In this document: piece by piece, positions 48,249 to 56,181 of the stretch
Position numbering within the stretch: position 1 is the first letter of the stretch
How the letters are laid out: the number at the start of each line of letters is the position of its first letter
NCBI RefSeq assembly: GCF_002873135.1
Contig: NZ_MCVI01000016.1
Span: forward strand, 86,657 to 150,656
Origin: Shewanella sp. 10N.286.48.A6
Lineage (GTDB): Bacteria > Pseudomonadota > Gammaproteobacteria > Enterobacterales > Shewanellaceae
Reading direction: 5' to 3'
Length of the DNA: 64,000 bases
Made by a program: the position numbers and the translations under genes
The notes under the pieces: generated by a model
What the model was told of the DNA's origin: nothing
Databases searched by the model: none
What the model saw: the letters and a program-made list of their open reading frames with translations, nothing else

Positions 48249-48521
48249 ATGAACAAATCTGAACTAATCGAGAAAATCGCTTCTGGTGCTGACATTTCTA
48301 AAGCAGGCGCTGGCCGTGCACTAGATTCTTTTATTGCTGCTGTTACTGAAGCGCTTAAAGAAGGCGATAAGATTTCTCTAGTTGGTTTTGGTACTTTTGA
48401 AGTACGTCAACGTGCAGAACGTACTGGCCGTAACCCACAAACGGGTGCAGAAATCAAAATTGCAGCAGCAAACATTCCTGCCTTCAAAGCTGGTAAAGCA
48501 CTAAAAGACGCTGTTAACTAA
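48249..48521 (+). CDS. hupB: DNA-binding protein HU-beta
   Basis: Nucleoid protein of 90 aa. It has the HU fold with [18 protein letters not shown] and the DNA-binding arm signature [17 protein letters not shown], ending [15 protein letters not shown]. The start at 48249 ([11 protein letters not shown]) has AGGGGATGA upstream and is the family N-terminus; the frame opens 11 codons earlier. The lon-hupB-ppiD order is as in E. coli. Confidence 0.97.
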   Translation: MNKSELIEKIASGADISKAGAGRALDSFIAAVTEALKEGDKISLVGFGTFEVRQRAERTGRNPQTGAEIKIAAANIPAFKAGKALKDAVN

Positions 48522-48558
48522 ATAGTTGGTATCGTTGCCTTTTGTAAGGCATTTGTAG

Positions 48559-48585
48559 AAAGCACTGTTTTAACAGTGCTTTTTG
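48559..48585 (+). terminator. Rho-independent terminator of hupB
   Basis: AAAGCACTGTT-TT-AACAGTGCTTT perfect 11-bp stem with a T5 tail, 38 bases after hupB. Confidence 0.92.
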
Positions 48586-48679
48586 CGAAATAAAGTATCA
48601 GAATTAACTTTGTTTTTTTGATATTAGGAGAGATAAGGCATACCTCGGTAGCGTCTGAATACTCCGTCTAAATTACAAG

Positions 48680-48716
48680 AAGGCGCATCCGCAAAAGGTG
48701 CGCCTTTTTATTTTAT
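48680..48716 (+). terminator. Terminator-like hairpin directly before ppiD
   Basis: AAGGCGCA / TGCGCCTT 8-bp stem with an 11-12 base loop and a T-rich tail that ends two bases before the first in-frame ATG of ppiD (48718). It may attenuate ppiD transcription or end a short upstream transcript. Confidence 0.65.
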
Positions 48717-48741
48717 TATGTCGCAACAAGCGAGAATTCAG

Positions 48742-50613
48742 ATGTTAGAAAAAATTCGCGAAGGTTCACAGGGCGTTATAGCTAAAAGTATTTTAGTACT
48801 GGTGATCCTTTCGTTCGCATTTGCTGGTGTCAGTAGTTACCTAGGAACCTCGACAGATGTTCCAGCCGCAGTAGTTAATGGTGACGAAATCACAGCCAAT
48901 GAATTAGAACAAGCATTCCAAAATGAACGTGGCCGTTTAGAACAACAACTAGGCGAAATGTTTGATGCCTTAGCTGCTGATGATAACTATATGAATGGTA
49001 TCAAGCAGAATGTATTAGATCGTTTGATTTCAGATAAGCTAATTAGCCAAGCGGCTGAAGATTTGGGACTACGTGTTTCAGATGAGCAAATTAAACAAGC
49101 GATTCTGAATGAGCAAGCATTCCAAACCGATGGTGTATTTGATAATGACCGCTACTTAGCTGTACTACGTCAATTAGGTTATCAAACCACTAGCTTTAGA
49201 AATATGATGCGTGTTGATATGACTCGTCGTCAACTTTTAACCGCGCTAGTGGGAAGTGAGTTTGTTCTTGATGGTGAAGCAAAGCAATTAGCTGAAGTTC
49301 AAGGTCAAACCCGTGATATTCGTTATTTAGTTGTGGACTCTACACCTTTCTTAGCTTCTTCAACAGTTTCTGCTGAAGAGATTAAAGCCTATTACGAAAG
49401 TAACTTAATTCAGTTCATGAGCCAAGAAAAAGTTAGCTTAGAATATGTCGAGTTGGACGTTGCAGATCTGGCTAAAGGTATCGAAACGTCAGTTGATGAT
49501 GCGCGTGCTTTTTATGAAGACAACCAACAACAATATCAAACGCCAGAAAAACGTTTAGCTGCACATATTTTATTTGCATCTGGCGATGATAGCGCCGATG
49601 AAGCAAAGGCCGAAGCTGCTTTAGATAAATTACAAGCTGGTGAAGACTTTGCTGCCGTTGCTAAATCAGATTCAGATGACCAATTTAGCGCAGAGCAGGG
49701 CGGTCAACTCGATTGGTTCGAACAAGGTGTAATGGATCCTGCATTTGACTCAGCTTTATTTGCACTTTCAACTGGTGAGTACTCACAAATTGTTAAGAGT
49801 GAATTTGGTTATCACATTATCAAGTTACTCGATGTGGAATCTGGTGCTGCAGCGCCGTTTGATGACGTGCAAGATAAAATCATCGCTGATCTTCAAAACA
49901 AAAAAGCGGTTGATGAATTTTATAGCTTACAAAGTGTTTTAGCCGATACCAGCTACGAAATACCTGACACTTTAGATGAAACAGCTAAAGCATTAGGCGT
50001 TGAGGTTCAATCAACAGCGTTATTTTCTCGTGATAATGCGCCTGTTAATTTAAATACTCCAGCTTTAATCAAAGCTGCATTTTCTGATGACGTTATTGGT
50101 AGCGGCATGAACAGTGAAGTGATTGAGTTAGCACCTAACCATGTGGTTGTGATTCGTTTACTGCAACATAAAGATGCTGGTACATTGCCATTAACTGAAG
50201 TATCTAGCAGCATTGAAGCACGTTTATTGCAAGATAAAGCGAACTTTGCCGCAAGTGAAAAAGCCAATGAATATTTAGCGCAATTAAAAGCAGGCACTGA
50301 AATCACTGAAGTTGCAGTAGCAACGAAAGAGAAGCTAGCACGATTTAATCAAGATATTGATCAAGCTATCTCGACTAAGGCATTTAAAATGGCAGCTCCA
50401 GATGCTGGTGCAAGCTCATTTGATACCGCTGCATTAGCTAATGGCTATGCGGTTATTGCTTTGGATAAAGTTAATGATGCAGAAGGTATTGATGCAAATA
50501 TTGTTGAAAGTATTAAGCAACGTTTAGTACCTCAATACAGCGAAGCTGATTACCGTTCAGTTGTCGCAGCTTTAAAAGCAAAAGCAACAGTTGAATACCC
50601 AGTAGCTGAATAA
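48742..50613 (+). CDS. ppiD: PpiD, periplasmic folding chaperone (SurA-N/parvulin)
   Basis: Inner-membrane-anchored periplasmic chaperone at the Sec translocon, about 623 aa. The N-terminal TM anchor is AKSILVLVILSFAFAGVSSYLG, then a SurA-like N-domain, and a parvulin domain around LAAHILFASGDDSADEAKA, GGQLDWFEQGVMDPAFDSALF and SEFGYHIIKLLD. The ATG at 48742 (MLEKIREGSQG) is chosen because the earlier ATG at 48718 abuts a terminator tail and has no ribosome binding site, while AGCGAGAA precedes the later one. Third member of the hupB-ppiD region. Confidence 0.93.
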   Translation: MLEKIREGSQGVIAKSILVLVILSFAFAGVSSYLGTSTDVPAAVVNGDEITANELEQAFQNERGRLEQQLGEMFDALAADDNYMNGIKQNVLDRLISDKLISQAAEDLGLRVSDEQIKQAILNEQAFQTDGVFDNDRYLAVLRQLGYQTTSFRNMMRVDMTRRQLLTALVGSEFVLDGEAKQLAEVQGQTRDIRYLVVDSTPFLASSTVSAEEIKAYYESNLIQFMSQEKVSLEYVELDVADLAKGIETSVDDARAFYEDNQQQYQTPEKRLAAHILFASGDDSADEAKAEAALDKLQAGEDFAAVAKSDSDDQFSAEQGGQLDWFEQGVMDPAFDSALFALSTGEYSQIVKSEFGYHIIKLLDVESGAAAPFDDVQDKIIADLQNKKAVDEFYSLQSVLADTSYEIPDTLDETAKALGVEVQSTALFSRDNAPVNLNTPALIKAAFSDDVIGSGMNSEVIELAPNHVVVIRLLQHKDAGTLPLTEVSSSIEARLLQDKANFAASEKANEYLAQLKAGTEITEVAVATKEKLARFNQDIDQAISTKAFKMAAPDAGASSFDTAALANGYAVIALDKVNDAEGIDANIVESIKQRLVPQYSEADYRSVVAALKAKATVEYPVAE

Positions 50614-50629
50614 GCTGATTGGAATTCAC

Positions 50630-50657
50630 AAAAGCCAAGGTTCGCCTTGGCTTTTTT
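50630..50657 (+). terminator. Rho-independent terminator of ppiD
   Basis: AAAAGCCAAGG-TTCG-CCTTGGCTTTT hairpin with a stable TTCG tetraloop and T6 tail, 17 bases after ppiD. Confidence 0.94.
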
Positions 50658-50691
50658 ATGTCAAAATTTTGAGGTTCTTATAAGGATATTT

Positions 50692-51285
50692 ATGAACTTA
50701 GCATTGTTTGATTTTGATGGAACTATTACAAGTAAAGATACTTACACGCCATTTATTTACTCAAGTGTACCTAAGTGGCGTTTAATCGTTTGTTATCCGA
50801 TATTAATCCCTGTGATAGCCGCTTATAAATGGCAGCTCATTGGTGGGTCAAGAACGCGTAGCATCATTTCTAAGTTTGCTTTTTGGCAACAAGATGAGCA
50901 ACACATTAAGGCCATCGGCGAAGATTATGCTACAAGTTTTGATCTACAAATCAAACCTCAAGCGCTAGCGCGTCTGCAATGGCATCAGATGCAAGGTGAC
51001 ACCATTGTTGTGGTTTCGGCATCACTTAATGTTTATTTAGCGCCATGGTGTCGCCAGCATGGATTTAAACTGATATGTGCAGAGCTAGAAAGTAAAAAGG
51101 GTAAACTGACCGGACGGTATATTAATGGTGACTGTAGCGGCGCTGCAAAATCAAATCGAGTTTTAGCTCAGTTTGACCTACAAGATTTTGATAAAGTGTA
51201 TGCCTATGGTGATACAGAAGAAGATAAACCCATGCTAGAACTTGCTGATGTCAGTTATTACCGATGGCAAAAACTGACAGGCTAA
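50692..51285 (+). CDS. HAD-IB family phosphatase
   Basis: Haloacid dehalogenase-superfamily phosphohydrolase of about 197 aa. Motif I is LFDFDGTITSKDT, motif II is VVSASLNVYLAPWC, and motifs III/IV are around KSNRVLAQF and YAYGDTEEDKPMLELAD. This subfamily (IB, phosphoserine-phosphatase-like) acts on small phosphomonoesters; the substrate is unknown. The start at 50692 has AAGGA upstream; the frame opens inside the ppiD terminator. Confidence 0.85.
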   Translation: MNLALFDFDGTITSKDTYTPFIYSSVPKWRLIVCYPILIPVIAAYKWQLIGGSRTRSIISKFAFWQQDEQHIKAIGEDYATSFDLQIKPQALARLQWHQMQGDTIVVVSASLNVYLAPWCRQHGFKLICAELESKKGKLTGRYINGDCSGAAKSNRVLAQFDLQDFDKVYAYGDTEEDKPMLELADVSYYRWQKLTG

Positions 51286-51451
51286 CGCCGTTATATAGTA
51301 AAAAACTAAGGTATGGCTTTACTGTTTACTAGTAAATCTAGCGGTTTATAAGCCAAACAACTTGTTGCAGTCATGGGACTAAAAATCGGACTTGTAAGTT
51401 GTGTTTATATGAAAGATAAGTCAGTTTTAAACTAAGAGGTCTAGTCAAAAA

Positions 51452-52402
51452 TTGAAAGATTTACATGCTCAATTTGAAGTGCTGTTAAGCTATATCGATA
51501 ATAATCTACCTGCAATTTCTGCGTTTGATGACAATCTCAACAGCCGCTTAGCGGCGATTGCAGGGGTTGCTGAAGTGCATTTGGGTGCGTTATTTTACAG
51601 TCTGTTTCATACCAAAGTGCAGGATTATATTCGTTTGCTAAAAAACCTTGAAGCGGCGCAGTTACTGGGTTTTGATAAAACTATTAGCTTAGATACTGTC
51701 GCGTTAAAAATGGGCTACCCGTCAACAGCCGCTTTTATTACGACCTTTACAAGTAGTATTGGCCAAAGCCCACAAAGCTTTCAACACTCGCCTAACTGGG
51801 GTAACTTTTTTGCCAAGCAGCAACCACTGAGTACCCTAGCAGAAGGGCATGAGCAGTTTTCTGCTGCTGAGGTTAATATTCAGGTATCGGATTTAACGAC
51901 CATAGAGTTAGTGGTTATAGAGCATCGTGGACCCGCTTGTTATTTATCTCAATCGAAAAATGCCTTAAACGCATTTAGGCAAAAATATCACTTATCGCCA
52001 AGTACTAGTCGCACCTTTAATTTCGTTTATGATATGCCTTATCCGCAAATTAATGCCTTAGCTGATGAGCAATCCATGTTATCGCTGGATATTGGTGTGA
52101 GTGTTAATCAAGCGCAGCTTACTGAATTAGCACCCGTTATCGCTGAGTCTGGTTATTTTTCGAATAAGTCTGTGGCTAAGGGGCGTTATGCTCAGTTTTA
52201 TCATTTGGGTTCTGAAAAAGAGCTCAATAGCAAAATAAAATATCTTTATAGTCATTGGCTTGCTGCCAGTGATTGGACTTTAACGACCCAGCCGCTGATA
52301 ATTGAACGCTTGGATGTGATTAAGAGTGAGGCTGTTGAAGCTGCTATTGCCGATGACAACCAAGAGCTTGTAGAGGTTAGAGTCTATTTAAAATTACAGT
52401 AA
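51452..52402 (+). CDS. AraC-family HTH regulator with GyrI-like ligand-binding domain
   Basis: Predicted transcription factor of 316 aa. An N-terminal AraC-type double HTH (RLAAIAGVAEVHLGALFYSLF, then DTVALKMGYPSTAAFITTF followed by GQSPQSF) is joined to a C-terminal GyrI/SOUL-like effector domain (about 145-316), as in Rob-type regulators. The start codon is TTG with AGAGGT about 10 bases upstream; no ATG is close. The first HTH is diverged from typical AraC sequences. Ligand and targets are unknown. Confidence 0.8.
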   Translation: MKDLHAQFEVLLSYIDNNLPAISAFDDNLNSRLAAIAGVAEVHLGALFYSLFHTKVQDYIRLLKNLEAAQLLGFDKTISLDTVALKMGYPSTAAFITTFTSSIGQSPQSFQHSPNWGNFFAKQQPLSTLAEGHEQFSAAEVNIQVSDLTTIELVVIEHRGPACYLSQSKNALNAFRQKYHLSPSTSRTFNFVYDMPYPQINALADEQSMLSLDIGVSVNQAQLTELAPVIAESGYFSNKSVAKGRYAQFYHLGSEKELNSKIKYLYSHWLAASDWTLTTQPLIIERLDVIKSEAVEAAIADDNQELVEVRVYLKLQ

Positions 52403-52445
52403 CAGGTACCCGTATATGTTCACTGTAAGAAATTAACTCATCGTT

Positions 52446-53678
52446 TTATTGCGATACGAGCCGCATCATCTCGGCGCATAGCCAAGCCATGTAAGTTGCC
52501 CAAGCATAACCAAATACTGAGAACATGATCGCGATAGGTACCAGTGAGCGGTGAAATGCAATTGCCACCACAGGGGATGATGCCGCGCCGCCAATACAGC
52601 ATTGACTTGCTAATGCCATATAAGCCACAGGTGCTTTCATCACTAGCCCAGCAATAATCACGAACAGGCTATGAATTGCTAACCATACAAAGCCGATGGC
52701 AAAGTAGATTGGAAAGTCATCAATCATGGTCAAGTCCATTCTAAGGCCCATACTAGCAATCAAAATATACAGCATGACAGTGGAGACCTTTGATGCCCCT
52801 AATTGCTCAAGTTCACGCACTTTGGTATTTGAAAGTGCAATACTGATAGTGGTCACTATGATGACAATCCAAAAGAAATTTGAAGTCAGACTAAACTTTT
52901 CTGTTGCAGGGTAGTGGGCGGCAAAATATGGCGCCAGAATATCAGCCCCCATATGTGCTAATCCCGTCACGCCAAATGCCACACTGAATATTAATATGTA
53001 ATCAGTTATGGTGATATTCTTGACCGTGTGAGCTTGCTGATATTCGCTTGTAGCGATTAACCGCTGATAATTGCTTGAGTCGGCACCCGTTTTTTTATCT
53101 ATCGCAGCAGCATTATTGGCGCAGATTAATAAAAATGACATCCAAATCGCTGAGTAGACTACATTGACCGAAATCATAATCGCAAATAAGTTTTCTTTTA
53201 CCTGATAGATTTCTTTCATGGCAAGTTGATTCGCTGTGCCACCAACCCAATTCCCTGCTAAGGTCGCCATTCCGCGCCAGGCAGCATCTTCACCTAGCCA
53301 ATTAATAGATTCAGGCGCTATTTTCGCAAAAAGTATCAGAGTTAACGGGCCGCCAATAATAATGCCTAAGCTGGCAATTAAAAACAGCATGACAATTTTA
53401 GGGCCCAATAATAGAATGGATTTTATGTCTACACTGATAATTAGTAATGTTAAACAAGCGGGCATTAAATACTTTGAGGATATGTGGGGTAATTGACTTT
53501 GAGAAGCGTCGACAATGTTTAAGGTATTTAAAAATGATGGCAACACATAAATCATGACCATAATGGGCACAAAACGGTAAAGTTGTTTCCAAAAGCTTTG
53601 TTTTAGCTTGCTAGTATAAAATACCAAACCAATAATCGCGGCCAACAAGCCAAAAATGACCGGATCTGCAGTAATCAT
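52446..53678 (-). CDS. DUF819 (YjcL-like) multi-pass membrane protein
   Basis: Inner-membrane protein of 410 aa with ten or more hydrophobic segments. The DUF819 hallmark is WRGMATLAGNWVGGTANQLAMKE, and the C-terminus includes ASQCCIGGAASSPVVA. The family resembles carboxylate or amino-acid transporters but lacks an assigned substrate. It lies 36 bases downstream of the LysR gene and on its strand. Its neighbours (porin, tetraheme flavocytochrome) suggest it handles the substrate or product of that reductase (inference). Confidence 0.82.
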   Translation of the reverse strand: MITADPVIFGLLAAIIGLVFYTSKLKQSFWKQLYRFVPIMVMIYVLPSFLNTLNIVDASQSQLPHISSKYLMPACLTLLIISVDIKSILLLGPKIVMLFLIASLGIIIGGPLTLILFAKIAPESINWLGEDAAWRGMATLAGNWVGGTANQLAMKEIYQVKENLFAIMISVNVVYSAIWMSFLLICANNAAAIDKKTGADSSNYQRLIATSEYQQAHTVKNITITDYILIFSVAFGVTGLAHMGADILAPYFAAHYPATEKFSLTSNFFWIVIIVTTISIALSNTKVRELEQLGASKVSTVMLYILIASMGLRMDLTMIDDFPIYFAIGFVWLAIHSLFVIIAGLVMKAPVAYMALASQCCIGGAASSPVVAIAFHRSLVPIAIMFSVFGYAWATYMAWLCAEMMRLVSQ

Positions 53679-53714
53679 AATTTATATTGGCAACCTTATT
53701 AGTTTATCGCTTTG

Positions 53715-54590
53715 TTATTGATTGCAGAATTGGATGAACTCTTCAAGTAACGGACTTAATGCTTCTTCATTACGCCAAATAGACCAGTAGTTTCGCTCGA
53801 AATCCCACTCTGGTAAATCTATTTCAATAAGTTGACCGCTGGCTATTTCTTCTTTTACAGCAAGGTAGGGCAGTACACTAACGCCAATGCCAGTACCAAT
53901 AGCACGTTTTATCGCGCCCATAGTATTCATTGATAATTCTTGATGAATATTGATACTGGCACTTTTTAATAGCTGGGTATTACGTAGCCTCGACACCGAA
54001 ATGGTTTCATCCATAACCCATAATTGTTGCGACAGCAATTCAGGGGTAATGGTTTCGCTTGCTATTGGATTGTTACTGCCGATGACGATACACAATCTAT
54101 CTTTAAGCCACTGCTGATATTGTAAATTATTTAACCCAGGCTTGGCATCGACAAAACCTAAATCCAGTTCTTTTTCAGACACCATTTTCTCGATGGCTAA
54201 ACTGTTGTTAATCACTAGTTTAATATCAACACAGGGGTGTTGTTGTTTAAATAATGGGATGATTCTTGAAAGAATATAGTTACCCGCAGTTTTACTACTG
54301 CCAACTTTGATGGTGCCACCGATGGCTGTTCGCTCAGTAAACATCTGCTCTAATTGATTACTTTTAGAAAGCATCTCATTGGCGTAAGGCAAAATAACTT
54401 CACCATTATCATTAATGGTTAAGCCGTTACTGCTTCTCTCAAACAGACGGGTGCCTAATGAACCTTCTAAATCCTTTAACGCCATACTGACAGCGGGGAC
54501 TGACATATGTAATGTTTTGGCTGCTTTAGAGATCTGACCATTAATATGGATGGCTTTAAATATTGACAGTTGCTTGAGTGTGATTTTCAT
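53715..54590 (-). CDS. LysR-family transcriptional regulator of the flavocytochrome locus
   Basis: LTTR of about 291 aa. The N-terminal wHTH reads LKQLSIFKAIHINGQISKAAKTLHMSVPAVSMALKDLE in register with the family, followed by a periplasmic-binding-like effector domain with TIKVGSSKTAGNYILSRIIP. The start is ATG at 54590; a TTG two codons earlier is possible. From memory, the S. frigidimarina Fe(III)-induced flavocytochrome locus also includes a LysR-type gene (ifcR) and a porin gene (ifcO), so this is likely its counterpart. Confidence 0.88.
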   Translation of the reverse strand: MKITLKQLSIFKAIHINGQISKAAKTLHMSVPAVSMALKDLEGSLGTRLFERSSNGLTINDNGEVILPYANEMLSKSNQLEQMFTERTAIGGTIKVGSSKTAGNYILSRIIPLFKQQHPCVDIKLVINNSLAIEKMVSEKELDLGFVDAKPGLNNLQYQQWLKDRLCIVIGSNNPIASETITPELLSQQLWVMDETISVSRLRNTQLLKSASINIHQELSMNTMGAIKRAIGTGIGVSVLPYLAVKEEIASGQLIEIDLPEWDFERNYWSIWRNEEALSPLLEEFIQFCNQ

Positions 54591-54719
54591 GGGCAAATTA
54601 TTCTATGAATTCATCAATAGTATAACGAGTTGACAATATTACTCTGTAAACTTTTGGTATTATTTTTAGGAATTGCTAACGAGTTCAAGTTATTTGAAAA
54701 AGTCTTACCTTGTTAGCAT

Positions 54720-54743
54720 AAACCCATCATTTATGATGGGTTT
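54720..54743. terminator. Hairpin between the LysR and porin genes, possible terminator
   Basis: AAACCCATCA-TTTA-TGATGGGTTT perfect 10-bp stem about 70 bases beyond the porin stop. The following bases on the minus strand are not T-rich, so termination strength is doubtful. Confidence 0.4.
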
Positions 54744-54810
54744 ATCATATTTTATCAGCGAGACCTAGATCGATATAAGTGCAGATATTAACGCGAAATA
54801 AAAATTGGAC

Positions 54811-55845
54811 TTAGAAATCGTAGCGCACGCCTACAGTAAATACACTGTCATCTTCTAATTCAATCGTCGGGCCTGTGTTAGCAACCCGATATTCACCTTC
54901 ATAGGTGGCGTAGTGGCCAAACACCATCGTTGATTTTGATAGACGGTAATCGGCACCTACAGTGAAGGAGTTAATATCGACATCGGTAGCTTCCTTGTAT
55001 TGCGCTGAAGAGACGTCATTATTTTTAAAATACTTACCAAAACCGGCCTTATCCTTGCCATATTCAGCTTTAAAGTTGATGCCACTCCAGTTATATATTG
55101 CGCTAACGAAGTAGGAATTACCTTCTTTATCACTATAGGTTTGGCTTTGGGTATTTTGTAATAAACCGCCTAGTTTAAGACTACCTATTTTGACTTGACC
55201 AACCCCGCGGTATGCGTCGACACCGCCAATGGTGTTATAAGCCGCTGCAACGTAATAACGTTGTTTTTTCAGCTTTTTGTCACCAGCGGTAACGCTTAAT
55301 GCGTACTGACTCTCGTTAGAATCATAATTATCATCAACTAAATAGGTGGCATTTATACTGACTAAATCGGCAATTTTAGGTGAATAGTAAGTAATGCCAT
55401 CAGCTTTACGATCTTGCCCAGCAATCATTCTATTGTAGGCGGCATTGGTTAATGCAAATGCTTCAGCAGTACCTTTTGAGGTTTTCATTACCGTATCATT
55501 ACGACCGACAATGACGGTACCAAAGTCACTTTTTAGCCCTAAATAGGTGTTTCTTGGTTTAAATAAATCATCATCAGCTTCGTTGGTGGCAGCGTTAACT
55601 TGCACTTCAACATTATAAATAATCTCTATGTTTTCATATATTTTCTCACTGCCTTTTACCCCTAGGCGAGAAAAGTTATTTTCCAGCACAGTACCCGATT
55701 TTTGATTTTGTGTTGTTAAACCGTTATCAGACTCTGTTAGTGCCATTTCTAAGCGGCCATAGAACTGCGGTGACTCAGCGAATGCGGCAAAAGAGCTCGC
55801 TGATAGGATTGATACAACAGTGAGTGAAACTAGTGATTTTTTCAT
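54811..55845 (-). CDS. Outer-membrane porin of the flavocytochrome locus
   Basis: Gram-negative porin of about 344 aa. The signal peptide is MKKSLVSLTVVSILSASSFAAFA, the barrel starts ESPQFYGRLEMALTESDNG, and the porin motifs include NFSRLGVKGSEKI, NTYLGLKSDFGTVIVGRNDT and a terminal strand SVFTVGVRYDF. The ATG at 55845 starts a standard signal peptide; an upstream ATG at 55857 is also possible. Divergent from the flavocytochrome gene, matching the position recalled for ifcO in S. frigidimarina. It probably admits the reductase substrate (inference). Confidence 0.88.
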   Translation of the reverse strand: MKKSLVSLTVVSILSASSFAAFAESPQFYGRLEMALTESDNGLTTQNQKSGTVLENNFSRLGVKGSEKIYENIEIIYNVEVQVNAATNEADDDLFKPRNTYLGLKSDFGTVIVGRNDTVMKTSKGTAEAFALTNAAYNRMIAGQDRKADGITYYSPKIADLVSINATYLVDDNYDSNESQYALSVTAGDKKLKKQRYYVAAAYNTIGGVDAYRGVGQVKIGSLKLGGLLQNTQSQTYSDKEGNSYFVSAIYNWSGINFKAEYGKDKAGFGKYFKNNDVSSAQYKEATDVDINSFTVGADYRLSKSTMVFGHYATYEGEYRVANTGPTIELEDDSVFTVGVRYDF

Positions 55846-55857
55846 CTTCTTAATCAT

Positions 55858-56181
55858 CTCTATTTTAAAGTAATATTATCAATTGGTTATATTGCTTTAG
55901 CTAATGAATAGATTCATTAATAAACCTCAATATCATCAATTTTGAGGAGGTTGCAGCGTATGTAAACCTGATATACATAATAGGATTGAATCATGGAGAT
56001 AAATTCTAACTGGGTCACAGATGTTGTTATTTTGTAGCGGTTTAAGTTAATTTTAATTTGGTTTCATTAAAACTGAACCAAGTGCCAATGTTGACCAATG
56101 TCTAAGTTTTACTATCTCTTTATGAGTATTCTCTCGTCCAACAAAGCAAGTTGTGAAAATGATAATTAGAGGTATGAACCA
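55858..56181. promoter_or_regulatory. Divergent porin/flavocytochrome promoter region with repeats
   Basis: About 320 bases between the divergent porin and flavocytochrome genes. It contains an imperfect inverted repeat GGTTTCA...TGAACC (56060-56079) and a direct repeat CCAATG-TTGA-CCAATG (56085-56100) with a 10-base period. Both lie 80-120 bases before the flavocytochrome start and are candidate sites for the adjacent LysR regulator. Confidence 0.5.
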
